A stretch of 7,177 bases of DNA from the NCBI GenBank assembly GCA_041913505.1, contig JAYSFC010000154.1, forward strand, positions 1-7,177. The letters run 5' to 3'. Below, piece after piece: positions 1-5,928 of the stretch. The notes beneath the pieces were generated by a model, which saw only the letters and a program-made list of their open reading frames with translations, ran no database searches and was not told the DNA's origin. Position numbers and translations under genes: made by a program. Numbering within the stretch: position 1 is the first letter of the stretch; each line of letters begins with the position of its first letter. The DNA is from JAYSFC01 sp041913505 (GTDB lineage: Bacteria > Pseudomonadota > Gammaproteobacteria > Burkholderiales > Burkholderiaceae_C).

Positions 1-653
1 CCATGCTGTTCCTGGTGCGCAACGGCAACCCCAAGAACATCAAGGACTGGGACGATCTCATCAAGCCCGGTGTGCAGGTCGTGGTGGTGAACCCCAAGAC
101 CGGCGGCAACGGCCGCTATGCCTACCTGGGCGCCTGGGGCGCGGTGCGCGAGAAGGGCGGCACCGACGCGCAGGCCGCCGAGTTCGTAGGCAAGCTCTAC
201 AAGCACGTGCCCGTGCTCGCCAAGGGGGGGCGCGATGCAACGGCCACCTTCTTGCAGCGCAACATCGGCGATGTGCTGATCACTTTCGAGTCCGAGGTTG
301 TCTCCATCGACCGCGAGTTCGGCAAGGGCAAGGTCGATGCCGTCTACCCCTCGGTGAGCATCACGGCCGAGAACCCCGTGGCCGTCGTGGAGCGCACCGT
401 GGCCAAGAAGGGCACGGCCCAGCTTGCCAAGGCCTACCTCGACTACCTGTATTCCGACGAGGCGCAGGAGATCGCCGCCAAGCACGCGATCCGTCCGCGC
501 TCCGAGGCCGTGCTCAAGAAGCATGCCGATGTATTCAAGCCCATCAAGCAGTTCACCGTGGCCAAGTACTTCGGCTCGCTGACCGAGGCACAGAAGGTGC
601 ACTTCAACGACGGCGGCCAGTTCGACAAGCTCTACACGCCTGGCGCCAAGTAA
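1..653 (+). CDS. sbp: Sulfate/thiosulfate-binding periplasmic protein, C-terminal part (5' end outside window)
   Basis: This is the periplasmic receptor that captures sulfate (or thiosulfate) and delivers it to the CysT/CysW permease. Only 216 residues plus a partial codon are visible. The first visible Met is internal, because family members are about 330 residues and open with a signal peptide, so roughly 110-130 residues lie to the left. The stretch NPKTGGNGR (visible residues 30-38) sits where the family has the signature NPK[ST]SGxAR, with Gly replacing the Ser and Ala. GDVLITFESEV (89-99), YLYSDEAQEIAAK (148-160) and the closing HFNDGGQFD (200-208) are typical Sbp/CysP segments. The TAA stop lies 4 nt before cysT. 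Family identity is clear; sulfate versus thiosulfate preference, and hence sbp versus cysP, cannot be decided here. Confidence 0.95.
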   Translation, partial: MLFLVRNGNPKNIKDWDDLIKPGVQVVVVNPKTGGNGRYAYLGAWGAVREKGGTDAQAAEFVGKLYKHVPVLAKGGRDATATFLQRNIGDVLITFESEVVSIDREFGKGKVDAVYPSVSITAENPVAVVERTVAKKGTAQLAKAYLDYLYSDEAQEIAAKHAIRPRSEAVLKKHADVFKPIKQFTVAKYFGSLTEAQKVHFNDGGQFDKLYTPGAK

Positions 654-657
654 GCCC

Positions 658-1536
658 ATGACCTTGGCGACCTCCCCCAGCCCGCAGGGGGCCGCCGCCG
701 CGGCCGCCCCGGGCGTGCGCAGAAGCCCCAAGCGGGTGCTGCCCGGCTTCGGGCTCACGCTGGGCTACACCATCTTCTACCTGAGCATCATCGTGCTGAT
801 CCCGCTGTCGGCGCTGGTGTTCAAGACCTTCTCGCTCACGCTCGAGCAGTTCTGGGCGGCCATCAGCGCGCCGCGCGTGCTGGCCTCGTACCGGCTCACG
901 TTTGGCGCTTCGCTGATCGCGGCGCTCGTGAACCTCGTGTTCGGCTTGCTCATCGCCTGGGTGCTGGTGCGCTATACCTTCCCGGGCAAGAAGATCGTCG
1001 ACGCGCTGGTGGACCTGCCGTTCGCGCTGCCCACGGCCGTGGCTGGCATCTCGCTCACTGCGCTGCTGGCGGGCAACGGCTGGGTAGGGCAGTACCTGGA
1101 GCCGCTCGGCATCCAGCTCGCGTTCAAGCCTGCGGGCGTGGTCATCGCGCTGATCTTCATCGGCCTGCCATTTGTGGTGCGCACTGTGCAGCCCGTGCTC
1201 GAAGATGCCGAGAAAGAGCTCGAGGAGGCCGCCACCAGCCTGGGCGCCACGCGCTGGCAGATCTTTACCAAGGTGATCCTGCCCTCCATCGCGCCCGCGC
1301 TGCTCACGGGCTTCGCCATGGCCTTTGCGCGCGCCGTGGGCGAGTACGGCTCGGTCATTTTCATCGCGGGCAACATGCCCATGGTCTCGGAAATCACGCC
1401 GCTCATCATCATCGGCAAGCTGGAGCAGTACGACTACGCGGGCGCCACCGCCGTGGCCGTGGTGATGCTGGTGCTCTCCTTCATCCTGCTGCTGGTCATC
1501 AATGCGCTGCAGGCCTGGCAGCGCCGCCAAGCATGA
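658..1536 (+). CDS. cysT: Sulfate ABC transporter permease CysT (CysU)
   Basis: One of the two inner-membrane permease subunits of the sulfate/thiosulfate importer; it pairs with CysW and is driven by CysA. The 292-residue protein closely follows E. coli CysU, with core segments such as VLPGF (27-31), DLPFALPTAVAG (119-130) and PFVVRTVQPVLE (171-182). The cytoplasmic EAA loop that docks on the ATPase is at about 189-209 (EEAATSLGATRW then a KVILP segment). Several hydrophobic helices are evident, for example near 33-55, 82-104, 158-172 and 263-283. A poorly conserved, Ala-rich N-terminal extension of about 25 residues precedes the conserved part and makes it slightly longer than E. coli CysU. 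The ATG lies 4 nt after the sbp stop and has only a weak purine-rich stretch before it, so translational coupling is likely. A downstream GTG at 715 is a less likely start. Confidence 0.96.
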   Translation: MTLATSPSPQGAAAAAAPGVRRSPKRVLPGFGLTLGYTIFYLSIIVLIPLSALVFKTFSLTLEQFWAAISAPRVLASYRLTFGASLIAALVNLVFGLLIAWVLVRYTFPGKKIVDALVDLPFALPTAVAGISLTALLAGNGWVGQYLEPLGIQLAFKPAGVVIALIFIGLPFVVRTVQPVLEDAEKELEEAATSLGATRWQIFTKVILPSIAPALLTGFAMAFARAVGEYGSVIFIAGNMPMVSEITPLIIIGKLEQYDYAGATAVAVVMLVLSFILLLVINALQAWQRRQA

Positions 1537-1569
1537 AACACTCCCTGAGTCGCGCCACGGAAAACTGAT

Positions 1570-2463
1570 ATGACTACCCATACCGTTCGCCGAGCGCAGG
1601 CCGGCACCACCGAGGGGCCCTGGGTGCGCTTCACGCTGATCGGCGTGGCCCTGGCCTTCCTGCTGCTGTTCCTGGTGCTGCCGCTGGCCGCCGTGTTCAC
1701 CGAGGCGCTGCGCAAGGGCCTGGCGGCCTACCTGGAGGGCCTGCGCGAGCCCGACGCCTGGTCGGCCATCCGGCTCACGCTCATCACCGCTGCCATTGCC
1801 GTGCCGCTGAACCTGGTGTTCGGCGTGGCCGCGGCCTGGTGCATCGCCAAGTACGAGTTCAAGGGCAAGGCCTTCCTGACCACGCTGATCGACCTGCCGT
1901 TCTCCATCTCGCCCGTGGTGGCGGGCCTGATGTACGTGCTGGTGTTCGGCGCCAACGGCTGGCTCGGCCCCTGGCTGGCGGCGCACGACATCAAGATCAT
2001 CTTCGCCGTGCCGGGCATCGTGCTGGCCACGGTGTTCGTGACCTTCCCGTTCATCGCGCGCGAGCTGATCCCGCTGATGCAGGCACAGGGCAACGACGAA
2101 GAACAGGCCGCCATCGTGCTGGGCGCCACGGGCTGGCAGACCTTCTGGTACGTCACGCTGCCCAACATCAAATGGGGCCTGCTGTACGGCGTGATCCTGT
2201 GCAACGCGCGCGCCATGGGCGAGTTCGGCGCGGTGTCGGTGGTGTCGGGCCATATCCGGGGGCAGACCAACACCATCCCGCTGCACGTGGAGATCCTCTA
2301 CAACGAGTACCAGTCGGTCGCGGCCTTCGCGGCGGCCTCGTTGCTGGCGCTGCTGGCGCTGGTCACGCTGGTCATCAAGACGGTTGCCGAGCACCGCAAC
2401 GAGCTGGCGCTCAAGGCGGCCGCAGAACTCCCGCCGGAGCGCCCTGCGCCCGCCGGCTTGTGA
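1570..2463 (+). CDS. cysW: Sulfate ABC transporter permease CysW
   Basis: Second inner-membrane permease subunit of the sulfate/thiosulfate importer, partner of CysT. The 297-residue protein carries family segments DLPFSISPVVAGLMYVL (108-124), TFPFIARELIPLM (158-170) and RAMGEFGAVSVVSG (214-227). The ATPase-docking EAA loop is at about 178-200 (EEQAAIVLGATGW followed by a VTLPN segment). Hydrophobic helices are seen near 21-46, 70-92, 112-126, 146-162 and 250-272. The ATG at 1570 is preceded by GGAAAA at 1559-1564, a modest ribosome-binding site. The 33-nt gap after cysT contains an 11-codon frame that overlaps the cysT stop and ends 1 nt before this start. The C-terminal tail after residue 280 is Ala/Pro-rich and unlikely to be structured. 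Confidence 0.96.
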   Translation: MTTHTVRRAQAGTTEGPWVRFTLIGVALAFLLLFLVLPLAAVFTEALRKGLAAYLEGLREPDAWSAIRLTLITAAIAVPLNLVFGVAAAWCIAKYEFKGKAFLTTLIDLPFSISPVVAGLMYVLVFGANGWLGPWLAAHDIKIIFAVPGIVLATVFVTFPFIARELIPLMQAQGNDEEQAAIVLGATGWQTFWYVTLPNIKWGLLYGVILCNARAMGEFGAVSVVSGHIRGQTNTIPLHVEILYNEYQSVAAFAAASLLALLALVTLVIKTVAEHRNELALKAAAELPPERPAPAGL

Positions 2464-2476
2464 AGGACAATAGAAC

Positions 2477-3601
2477 ATGAGCATTGAAATCCGCAACGTC
2501 AGCAAGCAGTTCGGCGACTTCCAGGCGCTGCGCGACGTGAGCCTGGACATCGCGTCCGGCGAACTCATCGCGCTGCTCGGCCCCTCGGGCTGCGGCAAGA
2601 CCACGCTTTTGCGCATCATCGCCGGCCTGGAGACGGCCGACGTGGGCAGCATCCACTTCAGCGGCGAGGACACGACCGACGTGCACGTGCGCGAGCGCAA
2701 CGTGGGCTTTGTGTTCCAGCACTACGCGCTGTTTCGCCACATGACGGTGTTCGAGAACGTGGCCTTTGGCCTGCGGGTGCGCCCGCGTGCCACGCGCCCG
2801 AGCGAATCGGAAATCAAACGCAAGGTGCACGAGCTGCTGGGTCTGGTGCAGCTGGACTGGCTGGCCGACCGCTACCCCTCGCAGCTCTCGGGCGGGCAGC
2901 GCCAGCGCATCGCCCTGGCGCGCGCGCTTGCCGTGGAGCCCAAGGTACTGCTGCTCGATGAGCCCTTCGGCGCGCTCGATGCCAAGGTGCGCAAGGAACT
3001 GCGGCGCTGGCTGCGCCGGCTGCACGACGAGCTGCATGTCACCTCGATCTTTGTCACGCACGACCAGGAGGAAGCGCTGGAGGTGGCCGATCGCGTGGTG
3101 GTCATCAACAAGGGCCGCATCGAGCAGCAGGGCACCCCCCAGCAGGTGTGGGACAACCCGGCCAGCCCCTTCGTCTACGGCTTTCTCGGTGACGTGAACC
3201 TGTTCCGAGGCCGCGCGCACGAGGGGCTGCTGCACGTGGAGGGCATGCAGATCGATTCGCCCGAGCACGCGGATGCGCAGAACGCCAGCGCTTTCGCCTA
3301 CGTGCGCCCGCACGACCTCGACGTGCAGCGCTACTCGCCGGGCGAGGGCGTGGACGAGCAGGGGCGCCCGCGCGGCATCGTGGCGCAGCTCTCGCGCGCC
3401 ATCGTCGTGGGCCCGATCGCGCGACTGGAACTTATTCCCGATGCCGACCACAAACCAGCGGACAATGCAGCTCCAGACACCTTGATCGAGGCGCAGATTT
3501 CCGCGCAGCAGTTCAGGGAAATGGGGTTCAGGGAGGGCGAAACGCTGGTGGTCACGCCACGCCGCGCCCGCGTTTTTCTGGACGAGGCCGCTGGCATCTG
3601 A
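2477..3601 (+). CDS. cysA: Sulfate/thiosulfate import ATP-binding protein CysA
   Basis: The cytoplasmic ATPase that powers sulfate/thiosulfate import through CysT/CysW. All nucleotide-binding elements are intact: Walker A GPSGCGKTT (35-43), Q-loop glutamine 81, signature LSGGQ (137-141), Walker B LLLDE (158-162), D-loop GALD (165-168) and switch histidine 195 in VTHDQEEA. After about residue 240 comes the regulatory C-terminal half usual in CysA proteins (FLGDVNLFRG at 236-245, YVRPHDLDV near 275). The 374 residues compare with about 365 in E. coli. A good Shine-Dalgarno, AAGGAC at 2463-2468, overlaps the cysW stop and lies 8 nt before the ATG, supporting coupling. High similarity to CysA, together with the neighbouring permeases, excludes spermidine or iron relatives. 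Confidence 0.97.
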   Translation: MSIEIRNVSKQFGDFQALRDVSLDIASGELIALLGPSGCGKTTLLRIIAGLETADVGSIHFSGEDTTDVHVRERNVGFVFQHYALFRHMTVFENVAFGLRVRPRATRPSESEIKRKVHELLGLVQLDWLADRYPSQLSGGQRQRIALARALAVEPKVLLLDEPFGALDAKVRKELRRWLRRLHDELHVTSIFVTHDQEEALEVADRVVVINKGRIEQQGTPQQVWDNPASPFVYGFLGDVNLFRGRAHEGLLHVEGMQIDSPEHADAQNASAFAYVRPHDLDVQRYSPGEGVDEQGRPRGIVAQLSRAIVVGPIARLELIPDADHKPADNAAPDTLIEAQISAQQFREMGFREGETLVVTPRRARVFLDEAAGI

Positions 3602-3670
3602 TCTGCCTCCTCTTGTGGGAGGGCGCAGGGCCGAGCGGCGTCCAGAAGCCAAAAAGAGGACGAAAAAATC

Positions 3671-4180
3671 GTGTTGAACTGGTTGGATGCGGCCCCGCGC
3701 CGCGTGCTGGCGCTCATCAGCGCCGCTTGCGTGGCCATGCTGGCCTTCGGTATGTACCTGCAGCATGTGGTGGGGCTGGAGCCTTGCCCCATGTGCATCG
3801 TGCAGCGGTATGCTCTCATTGGTGTAGCAGTCTTTGCCGGGCTGGCAAGCGCTCGCAGCCCAAAGGGCTGGTGGATGACCTGGGGCGTGCTGGCGTTGGC
3901 CATGTCGGGTTTCGGGGCCTTCGTCGCGGCGCGCCAGAGCTGGTTGCAGTGGTACCCGCCCGAGTTCGCGACCTGCGGGCGCGACTTCTACGGCATGATC
4001 GAAAGCTACCCCATCAGCCGTGCCGTGCCCATGATCTTCCGTGGTTCGGGCGACTGCGCGGCCGTGGACTGGACCTTCCTTGGCGGCTCCATCGCCAACT
4101 GGTCGTTCGTCTGCTTCGTGGGCATCGCCGTGGTGCTGCTGGCGTTGCTGGCGCGCGGCCTGCGCGCGCGGACGGCCTGA
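3671..4180 (+). CDS. dsbB: Disulfide bond formation protein B (DsbB)
   Basis: Inner-membrane thiol oxidase that re-oxidises periplasmic DsbA and passes the electrons to quinone. The protein has 169 residues and four predicted helices near 10-30, 44-62, 66-86 and 143-163. Both essential periplasmic cysteine pairs are present: C39 and C42 in EPCPMC, and C102 with C129. Arg46, four residues after C42, matches the position of E. coli DsbB Arg48, implicated in quinone use. The start is GTG at 3671, preceded by AGAGGA at 3655-3660 with 10 nt spacing, and gives the normal family N-terminus. It lies 69 nt after cysA with no convincing terminator between, so cotranscription with the sulfate genes is possible. 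A strong terminator follows the TGA. Identity is secure; a dedicated promoter was not found. Confidence 0.95.
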   Translation: MLNWLDAAPRRVLALISAACVAMLAFGMYLQHVVGLEPCPMCIVQRYALIGVAVFAGLASARSPKGWWMTWGVLALAMSGFGAFVAARQSWLQWYPPEFATCGRDFYGMIESYPISRAVPMIFRGSGDCAAVDWTFLGGSIANWSFVCFVGIAVVLLALLARGLRARTA

Positions 4181-4202
4181 GGCGCTGCCTTCAAGCCGGA
4201 TC

Positions 4203-4228
4203 AAGGGCGCCTGGGGCGCCCTTTTTTT
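4203..4228 (+). terminator. Rho-independent terminator of the sbp-cysTWA-dsbB unit
   Basis: A perfect GC-rich stem, GGGCGCC at 4205-4211 with GGCGCCC at 4215-4221, has a three-base loop (TGG). Two flanking A-T pairs extend it, and seven T residues follow at 4222-4228. It begins 22 nt after the dsbB stop. On the opposite strand only two T residues follow the hairpin, so termination of the convergent GST transcript there would be weak. The last T is also part of the GST stop codon. Confidence 0.92.
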
Positions 4229-4896
4229 CATGGTACGGGCGGAAACACGGGGCCCAGGGTTCCTTCTACCCAGGGCGGGGCCTTGTGCATGATGGCCTCG
4301 AACAGGGCCGACGCCTCCCACTGCGCGAGCCAGTGCCGCAAGCGGGGCCAGGGCTGGCTCTGCCAGCGTTCGCTGTCGATGCCCGCATACTGCCGCACGA
4401 AGGGCAGGATGGCCATGTCGGCCCAGCGCGCCGTGGGGCCGAACAGGAACCCGCGTGGGGCCAGGCGCCGCTCCAGCCCTGCCAGCCAATCCTCGGCCTG
4501 CTGCCGGTGCGCGGCGGGGTCTTCTCCGGGGTAGCGCTGCGGGTACTTGCTGCGGTCCAGCGCGCGCTTGAAGGCGCCGTCGCATTCGGCCACCAGCGCC
4601 TGCATGGCCTGCGCCTGGGCGGGGTCGCCGGGCAGCCAGTGCTGCGGGTCGTTCTGCGCGAGCGCCCAATGCATGATGTCCAGGCTTTGCTCCAGCACGC
4701 GGCCATCGGGCCACACCAGCACGGGCACCGTGGCCTTGGGGGATGCCCGCAGCAGTGCGGCGGGCTTGTCGCGCAGCACCACCTCTCGCAACTCGCAGCG
4801 CTGGCCGCTCACTGTGATTGCCAGGCGCGCCCGCATCGCGTAGGGGCAGCGCCGGAACGAGTAGAGCACGGGCAGGGCGGCAGCATCGGGGGGCAT
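4228..4896 (-). CDS. Glutathione S-transferase-like protein (CPYA type)
   Basis: Soluble thioredoxin-fold protein of the glutathione S-transferase superfamily, 222 residues. The N-terminal domain (about 8-85) begins with YSFRRCPYAMRARLA, a glutaredoxin-like CPYA site with Cys17. It continues with the cis-proline loop ATVPVL (Pro58) and the glutathione-contacting Glu-Ser pair at 69-71 (EQS). The rest (about 95-222) is the helical C-terminal domain, including ARWADMAILPFVRQY (156-170). The Cys motif suggests thiol transfer or reductase activity rather than classical conjugation, but the substrate is unknown. I chose the ATG at 4896 because the thioredoxin fold starts right after it; the frame stays open far upstream only as a shadow of the LysR gene. 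No Shine-Dalgarno is visible. The gene follows the regulator by 49 nt on the same strand, and its TGA overlaps the T-run of the dsbB terminator. Confidence 0.9.
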   Translation of the reverse strand: MPPDAAALPVLYSFRRCPYAMRARLAITVSGQRCELREVVLRDKPAALLRASPKATVPVLVWPDGRVLEQSLDIMHWALAQNDPQHWLPGDPAQAQAMQALVAECDGAFKRALDRSKYPQRYPGEDPAAHRQQAEDWLAGLERRLAPRGFLFGPTARWADMAILPFVRQYAGIDSERWQSQPWPRLRHWLAQWEASALFEAIMHKAPPWVEGTLGPVFPPVP

Positions 4897-4945
4897 GGGG
4901 TGCCGATGATAGCGAGCCCGGTTCGCCACCGGCGGGCACCGTCTC

Positions 4946-5812
4946 TCAGGTTGCACCACGCATGGACGCCAGCAGCCATGCACGGAAACCTTCGAGCGCG
5001 GGCCCCACGGCGCGCGATTTGAGACGGCACAGCCAGTAGTCGCCCAGGTGAACCGTGGGAGCGAATGGCTGCACGAGTCGCCCCTGGCGCACCTCGCGCT
5101 CGAACATGCGTACGGGCAGCAGGGCCACGCCGGCGCCCTGCGCCGCGGCTTCGGCGAGCGTGAGCGACGAATCGAACACCGCGCCGCGCAGCACGGGGCA
5201 GGCCGCGCCTGCGGCCTCGAACCACGCGGGCCACTCATCGGCGCGGTAGCTGCGCAGCAACACTTCCCCTGCGAGGTAGGTGCTCTGGCGCAGCCGTGCC
5301 GCGATCTCGGGCGCGCACATGGGGGCCAGCGGCGCGGCCATGAGGCGGTCTGCCTCGGTACCATGCCAGGCCCCATCACCGTAGCGGATGGCGCAGTCCA
5401 GCCCCTCGCCAGCCAAGTCCACGCGGTTGTTGTTGGTGAGCAGCCGAAGGTCCACGAAAGGGCAGGCCGCCTGGAACTCGCGCAGGCGCGGCAGCAGCCA
5501 GCCCACGGCGAACGTGCCCACCACGCCCACGGTGAGGATCTCGCGGGGCCGCGCATCCGCCAGGCGCAGCAGGGCCTCTTCCATACGCGCGAAGCTTTCG
5601 GTGAGCACGGGCAGCAGCGAACGCCCCTCGTCGGTCAGCGCCAGCCCGCGTGGCAGGCGCCGGAACAGCGGTTTATCCAGCCGCTCTTCCAGGTTGCGGA
5701 TGTGCTGGCTCACGGCCGTCTGGGTCACGTTCAGTTCCTCGGCCGCACGCGTGAGGTTGAGGTGGCGTGCCGAGGCTTCGAACGCACGCAGCGCATTGAG
5801 GGGCAGGTGCAT
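4946..5812 (-). CDS. ampR: LysR-family regulator, AmpR-like (probable beta-lactamase regulator)
   Basis: Cytoplasmic DNA-binding regulator of 288 residues. The N-terminal winged helix-turn-helix (about 4-62) reads LNALRAFEASARHLNLTRAA and continues with TQTAVSQHIRNLEERL (30-45) and LFRRLPRGLALTDEG (49-63), very close to AmpR and GcvA. The effector domain has VGVVGTFAVGWLLPRL (95-110) and LLTNNNRVDLAGEGLD (124-139), strongly AmpR-like. With an offset of three from enterobacterial AmpR, Gly99, Thr100 and Asp132 fall on AmpR positions 102, 103 and 135, sites known from constitutive mutants; this alignment is from memory. The gene is divergent from a class A beta-lactamase, the classical ampR-bla arrangement. 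The inferred role is therefore to repress bla normally and activate it when muropeptides signal beta-lactam damage. Autoregulation from the shared spacer is likely. GcvA-type regulation of another target, including the downstream GST, is the alternative. Confidence 0.87.
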   Translation of the reverse strand: MHLPLNALRAFEASARHLNLTRAAEELNVTQTAVSQHIRNLEERLDKPLFRRLPRGLALTDEGRSLLPVLTESFARMEEALLRLADARPREILTVGVVGTFAVGWLLPRLREFQAACPFVDLRLLTNNNRVDLAGEGLDCAIRYGDGAWHGTEADRLMAAPLAPMCAPEIAARLRQSTYLAGEVLLRSYRADEWPAWFEAAGAACPVLRGAVFDSSLTLAEAAAQGAGVALLPVRMFEREVRQGRLVQPFAPTVHLGDYWLCRLKSRAVGPALEGFRAWLLASMRGAT

Positions 5813-5928
5813 GGCGGCGGTTGGTAATAAGTTTTTCTTGGGGTAGGCGGCGGTTATTGTCGATGGTCAGAAGGCTCGTAGATCTTTATCGTTGCGGCCT
5901 GTTGAAACAAAAAACTTGTCAAAATCTT
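5813..5928 (+). promoter_or_regulatory. Divergent ampR/bla control region
   Basis: The 116-bp spacer between the divergent start codons is clearly AT-rich: I count 45 G+C in the 110 bases 5821-5930, while the flanking genes are much richer in GC. It should hold both promoters and the regulator's binding site. I could not fix either promoter with confidence. Weak pieces are TAATAA at 5825-5830, TTGTCG at 5857-5862 and TTTATC at 5885-5890. An imperfect dyad lies at 5902-5922. Neither start codon has a good Shine-Dalgarno. Confidence 0.6.

Noticed and set aside
604..2700. A 698-codon open frame on the minus strand
   Set aside because: It lies antisense to cysT, cysW and the start of cysA, which are unmistakable. 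Its product is rich in Arg, His, Gln and Gly without domains, as expected from a GC-rich shadow frame.
3603..3628. Inverted repeat CCTCC/GGAGG behind cysA as a terminator
   Set aside because: The stem has only five pairs, a seven-base loop and no following T-run.
2411..4939. An 842-codon open frame on the minus strand
   Set aside because: It is antisense to cysA and dsbB and runs out of frame over the GST gene. Its composition is low in complexity and shows no recognisable domain.
3613..5022. A 469-codon open frame on the plus strand
   Set aside because: It overlaps dsbB in another frame and is antisense to the GST and LysR genes; its product is Arg/Gly/Ala-rich with no family resemblance.
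4897..5556. A 220-codon upstream extension of the GST frame, which could look like a fusion protein
   Set aside because: This part reads the LysR gene in a wrong frame. The thioredoxin fold starts immediately after the ATG at 4896.
5821..5928. A 36-codon upstream extension of the beta-lactamase frame
   Set aside because: It would bury the Tat-like signal peptide inside the protein and would turn the AT-rich divergent control region into coding sequence.
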